A DNA stretch of 64,000 nucleotides, taken from NCBI GenBank assembly GCA_028277395.1, contig JANQGJ010000085.1:93867-157866 (forward strand), written 5' to 3'. The notes beneath the pieces are model-generated. The model was not told the DNA's origin, made no database searches, and was given only the letters and a program-made list of their open reading frames with translations. Position 1 is the stretch's first letter. The number at the start of each line of letters is the position of its first letter. Positions 16,286 to 24,816 of the stretch are shown here, in pieces. This DNA is from Bacteroidales bacterium (GTDB taxonomy: Bacteria; Bacteroidota; Bacteroidia; Bacteroidales; F082). The position numbers and the translations under genes are program-made.

Positions 16286-16543
16286 TTAATTATTCCTGAT
16301 TGTTTTTGTGATCAGTTTACCATTGATAATTATGTCAAACCGATATACTCCTTTACCAAAATTGAAGTCGATATTTTCAAAATTTGAATTGTTAATTGTC
16401 TTTTCCACCAATGGCCTTTGCTCATTTTGAGAATCCCATATGGAAACAGTAGCCTGTTCTACTATTTCATTGAAGGTTATGAAAGCCATCTTATCAATTA
16501 TATTTATTATGCACTGATTCATTTGAAAATTTCCAGCAAACAT
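16286..16543 (-). CDS. Small protein of unknown function, first gene of the head-repeat run
   Basis: An 85-residue ORF whose second half (ATVSIWDSQNEQ..NSNFENIDFNFGKGVYRFDIIINGKLITKTI) reads as a small beta-sandwich. It resembles DUF3244-type or sorting-tail strands of Bacteroidota, where G-x-Y-x-(F/V)-x-(I/V) precedes K-x-(V/I)-x-K. The N-terminal MFAGNFQMNQCIINIIDKMAF is not a clear signal peptide; Met8 and Met19 are alternative starts. It is on the same strand as the four large genes, 128 bp before them, with a hairpin and a palindrome in the gap. I do not recognise the family. It could be a leader gene or a decayed piece of a larger secreted protein. Confidence 0.5.
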   Translation of the reverse strand: MFAGNFQMNQCIINIIDKMAFITFNEIVEQATVSIWDSQNEQRPLVEKTINNSNFENIDFNFGKGVYRFDIIINGKLITKTIRNN

Positions 16544-16586
16544 ATTGTCAGGTTTGCTTGAATCCTAACTTTTTGGGTTGGCAAAA

Positions 16587-16629
16587 GGTATGCAATACTA
16601 AATTTTCAGGTATGCAATTGGTAGGCATT
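16587..16629. promoter_or_regulatory. Phased direct repeats GGTATGCAAT in the divergent promoter region
   Basis: Two identical 10-mers GGTATGCAAT begin at 16587 and 16609. A third, weaker copy GGTAGGCATT (8 of 10) begins at 16620. The spacings of 22 and 11 bp put all three on the same DNA face. The first overlaps CAAAAGGTA (16582-16590), a near -7 box for the minus-strand run with one extra spacer base. They look like binding sites for a regulator, most simply the LuxR-type protein encoded next door. Confidence 0.6.
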
Positions 16630-16739
16630 GGAGCTTGACTAAAATTTTAATTATTTGATTTTGTGCTATTTAATCATATTTATCCAGCTTCAGTACTGGA
16701 ATGTTGCTGAATACCTGCTGGTAGATATGTTCTATTTGG

Positions 16740-16747
16740 TATATTTG
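16740..16747 (+). promoter_or_regulatory. -7 box for the TPR-LuxR regulator gene
   Basis: TATATTTG matches TAnnTTTG. Transcription would start near 16753, some 10 nt before the ATG at 16764, so the gene would have almost no leader. Confidence 0.55.
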
Positions 16748-16763
16748 ACAAAACCGAAAAGCT

Positions 16764-18722
16764 ATGTCGTTCTATAAGTTTGATTTATTTATAAATTGTA
16801 GATTAATTAAACCTGCTTTGTATTACACTCTTGTACTAAAAATGCTCTTATTTACAGGAATATTACACGCAGGAAATAAAATTGATAGTTTGGAGTTTTT
16901 GCTTTCATCGTCTGATAATGAAGTAAGGCTTGACATTCTTGACCAGTTAAGCTATCATTATTTAAAGTCAAATACGACGAAAAGTCTTGATCACGCATTA
17001 GACCATGTTAACCTTGCAGCTGAATTGCAAAATGATTATCAGTTGCAAAAGGGCTATCTAAACTGTGCAAAAAGCTATTATTATTTAAGCAAACTGGATA
17101 GTGTACTTTTTTATGCCGACAGAGTTATAAAATCGCAGACTCAGTTAAATAACGATACAGTTTCAGCAGCTGCATACATGCTAATATGTAATTCAAACAT
17201 TATCAGAGGTAATTATGATACTGCTTTAATTTATGGAGAAAAGGCTCTTGAAACATTCACAAAAATTCATGATACCATCGAAATTGCTACAACCAAAAAA
17301 AATCTTTCATATATTTTCATGTCAAGAGGAGAATATGAAGATGCATTAAAGTATGCAATTGAGGCATTGAAGATATTTGAATTGTCGAATGATACAATGC
17401 GTATTGCCAGTGGACTTGGTACTATTGCAAACATATATCTAAATACAGGCAAAGATCATATGGCGAAAGAGTATTTTATAAAAGCGAAAGATTGTTTACA
17501 AAACCAACAGGAAACTTTAATATACTCACAGGTACTACAATCCATTGCAGGAATTTATCGTAGTGAAGGACAATTTGATTCATCACTGCTTTTATATAGC
17601 CAGGCTCTTTCAATTGCCGAGCAAATGAATAACATGTTGTTGGCTGCTAAGATCTATATGAATATGGCAAACACATTAAAATCTGACAATAAATTCCATG
17701 AGGCAATCAGGAATTACAAGAAAGCCAATGATATGTTTATTTCCATAAATTCAGAAAAGGATATAAATCATATAAATTATTCACTGGGAGAAACTTATCT
17801 GCAATATGATAAATATGACTCGGCAGAGATTTATCTGTTAAAGTCGCTTCATACATCAGGGAAAATTAATCATGCTTTAATTTATGAAGCTGCTCTTAAA
17901 CAGCTTTATCTGCTATATGAAAAGAAACAAGACTTCAGGAAAGCATTTCAATATTTTAATACCTATGTTCATTATCATGATAGTATAGTTGGACAAGATG
18001 TGCAGGTAAAAATTGCTGAACTGGAAACAAAGTATGAAACAGCAAAAAAGGATAAACAAATAACTGAACTTGAACTTCAGCAGGAAATTGAAAAGTCGGA
18101 AAAAATTAGTCAGAGGATTATTTTCTCCTCTGTAATATTTCTGTTTATTGTTCTATTACTGGGAGTTTGGCAAAAACGCAAAAAGGACCGAATGATATTA
18201 AAACAGCGTGAACTTTTCCATAAAAAAGAAAAGCAGCTGGCAGAATTGAAGCTGGAAAGAAGCAAACTTAAAGAAGAGGAATTACGACAATCAGTATTGT
18301 ATAAATCGAAACAACTTAGCACACATGCATTGCATATGATGCAAAAAAACAAAATGCTTAATGAAGTTAAAATCAGTATAAAAGAACTGTCAAAATCAAA
18401 AAACAAAGATTCTGATATTCAAAGGAAAATAGTTCATAAAATAAATGAAAGCATAAGATCCGACAAAGACTGGGAGGTTTTCAAATTATATTTTGAAGAT
18501 GTAAACCATGATTTTTATCAAAAACTGAAAAAATTAAATCCTGAGCTTACAACTAATGATCAAAGACTTTGTACACTGATAAAACTTAACATGAATAGCA
18601 AAGAAATGGCATCGGTACTTAATGTAGCTCCAGTTAGTATTAAAAGTTCACGTTACAGGTTAAAGAAAAAGCTGGGACTAGTTCCCGAAGATGACCTTGA
18701 AGAGTTTATTGGAAATATCTGA
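16764..18722 (+). CDS. Membrane-anchored TPR protein with C-terminal LuxR-type HTH
   Basis: The 652-residue protein has an N-terminal export helix (YYTLVLKMLLFTGILHAG), then about seven tetratricopeptide repeats to residue ~400 (TKKNLSYIFMSRGEYEDALKYAIEALKIF, SGLGTIANIYLNTGKDHMAKEYFIKA). One membrane helix at ~450-470 (IIFSSVIFLFIVLLLGVW) is followed by a long basic coiled coil. The C-terminal HTH (NPELTTNDQRLCTLIKLNMNSKEMASVLNVAPVSIKSSRYRLKKKLGL) is of LuxR/GerE type. The TPRs should be periplasmic and the DNA-binding domain cytoplasmic. There is no kinase or receiver domain. It is divergent from the head-repeat run and faces the GGTATGCAAT sites, so it is the natural candidate regulator. 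Its stop abuts the stop of cysS without a gap. Confidence 0.85.
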   Translation: MSFYKFDLFINCRLIKPALYYTLVLKMLLFTGILHAGNKIDSLEFLLSSSDNEVRLDILDQLSYHYLKSNTTKSLDHALDHVNLAAELQNDYQLQKGYLNCAKSYYYLSKLDSVLFYADRVIKSQTQLNNDTVSAAAYMLICNSNIIRGNYDTALIYGEKALETFTKIHDTIEIATTKKNLSYIFMSRGEYEDALKYAIEALKIFELSNDTMRIASGLGTIANIYLNTGKDHMAKEYFIKAKDCLQNQQETLIYSQVLQSIAGIYRSEGQFDSSLLLYSQALSIAEQMNNMLLAAKIYMNMANTLKSDNKFHEAIRNYKKANDMFISINSEKDINHINYSLGETYLQYDKYDSAEIYLLKSLHTSGKINHALIYEAALKQLYLLYEKKQDFRKAFQYFNTYVHYHDSIVGQDVQVKIAELETKYETAKKDKQITELELQQEIEKSEKISQRIIFSSVIFLFIVLLLGVWQKRKKDRMILKQRELFHKKEKQLAELKLERSKLKEEELRQSVLYKSKQLSTHALHMMQKNKMLNEVKISIKELSKSKNKDSDIQRKIVHKINESIRSDKDWEVFKLYFEDVNHDFYQKLKKLNPELTTNDQRLCTLIKLNMNSKEMASVLNVAPVSIKSSRYRLKKKLGLVPEDDLEEFIGNI

Positions 18723-20192
18723 TTATTCTATACTCCATTCAGCACCATCTTTAGTGTCTTTTATTTTAATGTTGAGCTTACCCAGATCATCACGAATTCG
18801 ATCAGCAGTACCCCAGTCTTTATTTTGCTTGGCGTTTTGTCGTATTGACAAAATCGTTTTCATTAGTTCATCAACCAGTTTATCATCTCCGGTTGATTCA
18901 ACCTCATTAACAAGTCCTAATATATCAAATACAAAAGTGTTGAAAAGTTCTTCAATTAACTCAATATCTTCACCACTCAACGATGCTTTTCCGTCATTTG
19001 CCTGGTTTATCACTTTCGATAGTTCAAACAGGTGAGATATAGCAATCGGGGTATTAAAATCATCATCCATAGCAGCATATAACTTTTCTTTATACTTGCC
19101 AATGTCGATGGATGAATTTTCAGCAGGAGTGATCTTCGAAATTATTTCAATGGTGTTAAAGAGCTTATTCATGCCTTTTTCAGCAGCATGCAGCGCTTCA
19201 TTTGAAAAGTCCAAAGTGCTTCTGTAATGTGCCTGTAGAATGAAAAACCGTATTGTCATAGGGCTAAATGCCGAATCCAACAATTGATGATTTCCGCTAA
19301 AAAATTCATCAAGAGTAATAAAATTATTCAGTGATTTACCCATTTTTTGACCATCAATGGTAATCATATTGTTGTGCATCCAGTATTTAACAGGATCATG
19401 TCCTCTTGATGCATTTGATTGCGCAATTTCAGACTCATGATGTGGAAACAGAAGATCCATTCCTCCGCCATGAATATCTATTTTTTCACCAAGGTATTTG
19501 GCTCCCATTGCAGAACATTCAAGATGCCAGCCCGGGTATCCTTCACTCCACGGTGATGGCCAGTGCATTATGTGTTGTGGATCTGTTTTCTTCCACAGTG
19601 CAAAATCAAAACTGTTTTTCTTTTCATCCTGTCCTGATAAAACCCTGGTATTTTCAAGTAATTCATCAGTTTTTCGTCCTGATAATTTACCATACTCATA
19701 GTCTTTGCCATACTTCTCCACATCAAAATACACCGATCCTTCAGACTCATAAGCGTAACCATTTTCAAGTATGGTTTTTATCAGCTCTATTTGTTCAATT
19801 ATATGACCGGAAGCAGTTGGTTCAATGCTCGGATGCAAAACGTTTAACTGATCCATATTCCTATGATATCTGTCGGTAAAATACTTTACAACCTCCATAG
19901 GTTCAAGTGATTCAAGACGGGCTTTTTTAGCAATTTTATCTTCTCCCTCGTCAGCATCATTTTCAAGGTGTCCAACATCTGTAATATTCCGAACATATCT
20001 AACCTTATAATCCAAATGCAACAGGTATCTGAAAACAATGTCAAATGTTATAGCCGGACGAGCATGCCCCAGATGGGCATCACCGTAAACTGTCGGACCA
20101 CACACATACATTCCAACATGTGGTGGATTCAGTGGCTCAAATTTTTCCTTGCTTCTGCTTAATGTATTATATATTTGAAGGTTATTGCTCAT
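18723..20192 (-). CDS. cysS: Cysteinyl-tRNA synthetase
   Basis: A 489-residue class I synthetase that charges tRNA-Cys. The N-terminal [18 protein letters not shown] carries the HIGH-type motif (HLGH). The Zn-binding Cys and His lie in [16 protein letters not shown] and [21 protein letters not shown], and KMGKSLNNF is the KMSKS loop. The DALR-type helical domain follows, with a short C-terminal end. Length is typical. A -7 box sits at 20212-20219, giving a short leader. The convergent TPR-LuxR gene ends at the very next base (stop codons 18720-18722 and 18723-18725), leaving no room for a terminator. Confidence 0.97.
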   Translation of the reverse strand: MSNNLQIYNTLSRSKEKFEPLNPPHVGMYVCGPTVYGDAHLGHARPAITFDIVFRYLLHLDYKVRYVRNITDVGHLENDADEGEDKIAKKARLESLEPMEVVKYFTDRYHRNMDQLNVLHPSIEPTASGHIIEQIELIKTILENGYAYESEGSVYFDVEKYGKDYEYGKLSGRKTDELLENTRVLSGQDEKKNSFDFALWKKTDPQHIMHWPSPWSEGYPGWHLECSAMGAKYLGEKIDIHGGGMDLLFPHHESEIAQSNASRGHDPVKYWMHNNMITIDGQKMGKSLNNFITLDEFFSGNHQLLDSAFSPMTIRFFILQAHYRSTLDFSNEALHAAEKGMNKLFNTIEIISKITPAENSSIDIGKYKEKLYAAMDDDFNTPIAISHLFELSKVINQANDGKASLSGEDIELIEELFNTFVFDILGLVNEVESTGDDKLVDELMKTILSIRQNAKQNKDWGTADRIRDDLGKLNIKIKDTKDGAEWSIE

Positions 20193-20211
20193 TGTACTGA
20201 TATTAAAAATG

Positions 20212-20219
20212 CAAAATTA
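20212..20219 (-). promoter_or_regulatory. -7 box for cysS
   Basis: CAAAATTA is TAATTTTG on the minus strand, a match to TAnnTTTG, 20 bp before the cysS ATG. Confidence 0.55.
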
Positions 20220-20313
20220 TGGAAATTAGAATAATAACACAGCCAGTGTAACTGATAAGCATGTGATAATACCTGCTTGTGTTAACTTATTTGTGCTGTT
20301 TTGTTAAAACAAA

Positions 20314-21426
20314 CTAAAATTCTTTCACAAAACATCGTCTGCGTTTATGCTGTATATGTTCGTAATTTTTCCAGGTTGTTGCTCCTTTTAAGTTAGTTTC
20401 AAACATTCCGGTAGTTTCAACATACTTTACGCCATTTTCTATCATCGATTGCTGTAGTTCACTAATTAGTATTGCAGGTAATCCCAGTTTTTGATAATGA
20501 GGATCAACACCTGTTAGCAACAAATCCATTACTTCAGGATGTTTCAATGCTTTCATTATGTGTTTAAATCCAAACGGGAACAAAGTACCTTTAGCTTTCT
20601 GCATTGCTTTCGAAAGACTTGGTAAACCCACAATAAATGCAACCATTTCTCCGTCTTTTTTTATCACGACAATGTATTTAGGTTGTAATACGTCCATATA
20701 CTTTTTAGTTGCACTTTCTATTAGTTTATCAGAGAATGGTGTTACATATGGCAATTCATCAAATGCTATGTTCAGTAAATGAAACACATCTTTAAGATAA
20801 TGTTTCATTTCACTTTTTTCTTTAAAATGGATCACTTCCAGATTATTCCGTTTCTTAATAATTTCGACCAGTCGCGTTGCTTTTTCAGGAACCTCGTCCA
20901 GTGTTAATCTAAATTCAACCCAATCATTTTCCTTTTCAAAACCCATATCTTCAATTAGTTTTTGCATGTAAGGATAATGCATAACGGAGGCAATAGACGG
21001 CAAATGATCAAATCCATCAATTAACAATCCCTGGTTATCAAGATTATTGAATCCCAACGGCCCGTGCATTCCTGTCATTCCCTGTTCTTTCATCCAGATT
21101 TCTGCCGTATCAAAAAGCTTCTTTGTTACTTCCCGGTCATTTATAACTTCAAATCTAGTAAAACGGCCATAATTCTTCCCGGATTTCTTATTGTAGTCTT
21201 CGTTTATTATAGCACCAATTCTTCCAACACATTTACCTTCTTTCCATGCAGTCCAGAATTTGGCATTACATGATTCAAAGGCAGGGTTTGTTTCTTTACA
21301 AAGCTGTTTTATTTCGTCCTTTTTCATTGGAGGAACCCAATACTTGTTTCCCTTATATAATTCAAATTGAAAATTAACAAATTCCTTTCGGTCCCTGCCA
21401 GATGTAACCTCTTTTATTTCAACCAT
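20314..21426 (-). CDS. GNAT-like acyltransferase family protein, substrate unknown
   Basis: A 370-residue cytoplasmic protein with no signal or membrane helix. The N-terminal part (FWTAWKEGKCVGRIGAIINEDYN) and C-terminal part (PKYIVVIKKDGEMVAFIVGLPSLSK ... LLLTGVDPHYQKLGLPAILISELQQSMIENGVKYVETTGMFETN) both look like GNAT strands and a pyrophosphate-binding segment. Together they suggest a tandem GNAT arrangement. Proteins of this size and pattern are widespread in Bacteroidota and usually named only as N-acetyltransferase-like. The central MHGPLGFNNLDNQGLLIDGFDHLPSIASVMHYPYM stretch is highly characteristic of the group. It is a single gene with its own promoter. The substrate cannot be guessed. 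Confidence 0.65.
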   Translation of the reverse strand: MVEIKEVTSGRDRKEFVNFQFELYKGNKYWVPPMKKDEIKQLCKETNPAFESCNAKFWTAWKEGKCVGRIGAIINEDYNKKSGKNYGRFTRFEVINDREVTKKLFDTAEIWMKEQGMTGMHGPLGFNNLDNQGLLIDGFDHLPSIASVMHYPYMQKLIEDMGFEKENDWVEFRLTLDEVPEKATRLVEIIKKRNNLEVIHFKEKSEMKHYLKDVFHLLNIAFDELPYVTPFSDKLIESATKKYMDVLQPKYIVVIKKDGEMVAFIVGLPSLSKAMQKAKGTLFPFGFKHIMKALKHPEVMDLLLTGVDPHYQKLGLPAILISELQQSMIENGVKYVETTGMFETNLKGATTWKNYEHIQHKRRRCFVKEF

Positions 21427-21452
21427 ATAGATATTAGCTTTCCATTTCTTTG

Positions 21453-21460
21453 CAAATATA
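21453..21460 (-). promoter_or_regulatory. -7 box for the GNAT-like gene
   Basis: CAAATATA is TATATTTG on the minus strand, 26 bp before the ATG at 21426. Confidence 0.55.
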
Positions 21461-21516
21461 CTATAACAACCACAAGAAAACAGATAATAAGTTGGATTTT
21501 GATTACAATAGTTTAA

Positions 21517-21524
21517 TAAATTTG
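21517..21524 (+). promoter_or_regulatory. -7 box for threonine dehydrogenase gene
   Basis: TAAATTTG matches TAnnTTTG, and a TTTG at 21498-21501 lies 19 bp upstream, the expected place for the -33 element. The ATG is at 21550. Confidence 0.6.
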
Positions 21525-21549
21525 CTGCAAAATTTAAATCACTAGATTA

Positions 21550-22503
21550 ATGGAAAGAATACTTGTAATAGGTTGTTCAGGTCAGATAGGTTCAGAACTT
21601 GTACTTGAACTGAGAAATATTTATGGAAACAACAATGTTTTTGCTACAGATATTAAAGAAGCACCTGAAGAAATTCGAGAAACAGGACCATTTCAGATAT
21701 TGGATGTTCTGGATTTTAAAAATTTATTACATTTTCTGGTTCGCCATAAAATTACACAGGTATATAATCTTGCAGCCGTACTTTCCGGAAACGCTGAAAA
21801 AATTCCACTTCAGGCATGGGATATTAATATGAGAGCTTTAATGAATACATTACAGGCTGCCCAGCAATCAAGTGCTAAAAAACTATTCTGGCCCAGCTCA
21901 ATTGCTGTTTTTGGTCCAACCACACCACGTCACAACACTCCGCAACTTACAGTTATGGAGCCAAATACAGTTTATGGTATATCTAAACTTGCAGGAGAAA
22001 GATGGGGAGAGTATTTCTATAACAAATATGGTGTTGACTTCAGAAGTGTAAGGTACCCGGGTTTAATCAGTTATAAAACCGAACCAGGTGGCGGGACAAC
22101 AGATTATGCTGTAGAAATATTCTTTGAAGCCATTAAAAATAACTGCTATGATTGTTTCCTTTCGGAAAATACGGCATTACCTATGATGTTTATGGATGAT
22201 GCTATAAATAATACCATAAAACTAATGGAAGCTGACAGTGACAAACTATCATTAAGATCAAGCTACAATATGGCCGGCATTTCTTTTACTCCAAAGCAAA
22301 TTGCAGCTGAAATTAAAAAACATAAACCTGGTTTCTGTATTGAGTATAATCCTGATTTCAGACAAGCCATAGCTGACAGCTGGCCTGCCAGTATTGATGA
22401 CAGTGTTGCCCGTAATGATTGGGGGTTACATGATGAATTTGACATTGAAAAAATGTCGAAACATATGCTCGATAAAATTGATGAAAAGCTAAATGGTAAA
22501 TAG
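21550..22503 (+). CDS. L-threonine 3-dehydrogenase, short-chain (epimerase-like) type
   Basis: A 317-residue extended SDR protein. The NAD-binding GCSGQIG motif is at residues 8-14. Ser116/Ser117 in WPSSIAVFGPTTPRH and Tyr142-x3-Lys146 in NTVYGISKLAGE form the catalytic set. The segment YPGLISYKTEPGGGTTDYAVEIFFEA is the hallmark separating this threonine dehydrogenase group from sugar epimerases. It oxidises L-threonine to 2-amino-3-ketobutyrate with NAD+, normally followed by 2-amino-3-ketobutyrate CoA ligase (Kbl). No kbl gene is in the window, so the partner must lie elsewhere. It is monocistronic with a well-formed promoter. Confidence 0.88.
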   Translation: MERILVIGCSGQIGSELVLELRNIYGNNNVFATDIKEAPEEIRETGPFQILDVLDFKNLLHFLVRHKITQVYNLAAVLSGNAEKIPLQAWDINMRALMNTLQAAQQSSAKKLFWPSSIAVFGPTTPRHNTPQLTVMEPNTVYGISKLAGERWGEYFYNKYGVDFRSVRYPGLISYKTEPGGGTTDYAVEIFFEAIKNNCYDCFLSENTALPMMFMDDAINNTIKLMEADSDKLSLRSSYNMAGISFTPKQIAAEIKKHKPGFCIEYNPDFRQAIADSWPASIDDSVARNDWGLHDEFDIEKMSKHMLDKIDEKLNGK

Positions 22504-22591
22504 CTTATCAAAAAAACCTTATTTATAATTAATGTTCGGGATAATAACTATTAATTTACGTTTATTATTTTGATTGTTTCTCAGCTTTTAG

Positions 22592-22599
22592 TACCTTTG
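22592..22599 (+). promoter_or_regulatory. -7 box for the TPR histidine kinase gene
   Basis: TACCTTTG matches TAnnTTTG. The implied transcript start near 22606 lies just inside the ATG at 22602, which favours the in-frame TTG at 22629 as the true start. Confidence 0.5.
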
Positions 22600-22601
22600 G
22601 A

Positions 22602-24782
22602 ATGTTGTCATTTCAAATACATAGTAGCTTGAAGATACTATTTTCTCTGTTTTTTACTTTGTTGATGCTATTTACTTTTGATAGCAATGCTACATTGGTT
22701 ATTGACAGTTTGAAAAATGAACTCCGGTCAGTTTCTGATCCTATTGAGAGAACAAAACTCTTGTTACATATTGGCAATGAGTACATTGACAACAATCGTG
22801 ATTCAGCCAGATTATATTTAGATATTGCTGAAATTCAACTAATGGATAACCCAAATACTAAGAATTCGGCCAATTACTACAAGTTTAAAGGTTTATTACT
22901 AAACAAAGAGTTTAAAAACAATGAAGCTATTTCACATTTAAAAACAGGTTATAATTTGTTTAAAGAGCTAAACAGCACTGTTGATCTTGCAATTATTGAT
23001 AATCTGATTGCAAACTGCTATAATGATCTGAATTTATATGATTCTGCAATACATTATTACATGCAATCAGCGAAAAATATTGACAGTGCTACAAATCCAG
23101 CCCTGCTTGCTACAAACTATAATAATGTTGCTAATGTTTATGATAACCTTGGTGAAGCAAAAAAAACATTAAACTACTATTTGAAAGCTCTTCCTCTATT
23201 TGAAAAGTTAGATCAAATGGAGAACTATGCCATTACTACAAACAACATAGGAATAATATTCCTCGACCTGGAACAACAGGAAAAGGCAATTGGATATTTT
23301 AAAAAAGCTGCAAAAATTAATCTTAAAGCCGAAAATATCTTTAACCTTTGCAATAACTATAATTCATTGGGTATTGCATTCAAAGAACTTCAACAGTATG
23401 ACAGTGCAACATATTATACCCTGAAAGCTAATGATATAGCAGATAATTCAAATTATGAATACTTACAGGCACAGTCCGGCCACAACCTGGCATCTATTTA
23501 TCTTGAAACCGGAGATTTGAATAGCGCTGTGAAGTTTTTCAAACTGTCTCTCAAAATATGTAACAAGCTTGACATAAATAAAGGCAAAGTATTTAATATG
23601 ATAGGTTTGGGAACGGCATACACAAAGCTTGATAAGTTTGAACTCGCTGATAACCACCTTGTTTCCGGGCTAAAGCTTTGCAGGGAATTAAATTTTATTT
23701 CCCAATATGATAAATTATATAATGCATTAACTGCAAACTATAAAGCATGGGGTAAATACAAAGAGGCTCTAAATTATTATCAAAAATATGTCGGAATAAA
23801 AGATAGTATTGATGATTTGATAATGGAGCAGGAACTAAACGAGATACAAACTAAATACGAAACAGAGCAAAAGGAGTTGGAAAACCAGCGTTTAAAAGAT
23901 GAAAACGAGCTTCAGAACATGGTAATATTGCGTCAACGACTAACTCTCGCCATTACCATATTGGTAGCTGCAATAGCAATACTGGGAGTGTTTCTGCTAA
24001 TTTATTTCCGATTGAAGAAAAAGAGACGGATTAACATGCTCGAAGAAAAAAACAGGCTTATACGTGAAAAGTCTGAACAGTTGATTGCATCAAACCAAAC
24101 CAAAGACAAACTATTCTCAATAATTGCTCATGATCTCAGAAGCCCTTTTACTTCACTTTTGGGATTTGCTTCTCTGATAAAAGAAGAGGCAACAGCAGGA
24201 AACACCAAAAAAGTACTGTTATTCACAAAACAACTCACAGCAGTTACCAAAAATACTTTTGAGTTACTTGATAATCTTCTTAACTGGTCAAGATCACAAC
24301 ACGATACTATTAATACAAATCCTCAAAATATTAATCTTTATAACTGTGTTGGAGAAATAACCGGAGAAATTAAAGAAAAAACCGAAGAAAAAAACATTGT
24401 TGTGAAAATTGAGGTCGATGAAAGCCTTGTAGTGAACACAGATGAAAACATCCTGAAGGTAATATTACGAAATCTACTCAGTAATGCACTGAAATTTACA
24501 CGAAGAGGAGGCCTTGTAATTATTGGATGTAATGATGAAATTAATGAACACATTATAATGGTTCAGGACAATGGGATCGGTATGACAACAGGAATCAGTG
24601 ATAGTTTATTCACGGATAAACCCGTTATTTCAGCAGAAGGAACTGAAAACGAACAAGGTTCAGGATTAGGATTAATGCTGGTAAAAGATTTTGTAACCCG
24701 TACAGGAGGCAGAATATGGGTAACCAGTGAACCCTCAAAAGGCAGCACCTTTTATTTTACAATACCGAAAAATAACAATTAA
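22602..24782 (+). CDS. TPR-containing membrane sensor histidine kinase
   Basis: Up to 726 residues. A signal-like helix (LKILFSLFFTLLMLFTF) is followed by about eight TPRs to ~residue 420 (TNYNNVANVYDNLGEAKKTLNYYLKALPLF and similar), so the sensor is periplasmic. A short coiled coil leads to a membrane helix at ~446-468. The HisKA box SIIAHDLRSPFTSLLG has phospho-acceptor His510. The ATPase domain shows N (LRNLLSNALKF), G1 (MVQDNGIGM) and G2 (GSGLGLMLVKDF) boxes. No receiver or response regulator is adjacent, so it is an orphan kinase here. The promoter position suggests TTG 22629 (MKILFSLFF) as the actual start. The architecture is common in Bacteroidota; the ligand is unknown. Confidence 0.88.
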   Translation: MLSFQIHSSLKILFSLFFTLLMLFTFDSNATLVIDSLKNELRSVSDPIERTKLLLHIGNEYIDNNRDSARLYLDIAEIQLMDNPNTKNSANYYKFKGLLLNKEFKNNEAISHLKTGYNLFKELNSTVDLAIIDNLIANCYNDLNLYDSAIHYYMQSAKNIDSATNPALLATNYNNVANVYDNLGEAKKTLNYYLKALPLFEKLDQMENYAITTNNIGIIFLDLEQQEKAIGYFKKAAKINLKAENIFNLCNNYNSLGIAFKELQQYDSATYYTLKANDIADNSNYEYLQAQSGHNLASIYLETGDLNSAVKFFKLSLKICNKLDINKGKVFNMIGLGTAYTKLDKFELADNHLVSGLKLCRELNFISQYDKLYNALTANYKAWGKYKEALNYYQKYVGIKDSIDDLIMEQELNEIQTKYETEQKELENQRLKDENELQNMVILRQRLTLAITILVAAIAILGVFLLIYFRLKKKRRINMLEEKNRLIREKSEQLIASNQTKDKLFSIIAHDLRSPFTSLLGFASLIKEEATAGNTKKVLLFTKQLTAVTKNTFELLDNLLNWSRSQHDTINTNPQNINLYNCVGEITGEIKEKTEEKNIVVKIEVDESLVVNTDENILKVILRNLLSNALKFTRRGGLVIIGCNDEINEHIIMVQDNGIGMTTGISDSLFTDKPVISAEGTENEQGSGLGLMLVKDFVTRTGGRIWVTSEPSKGSTFYFTIPKNNN

Positions 24783-24816
24783 CAGATAACTATACAACCT
24801 CAGAACCAACTTGTTT

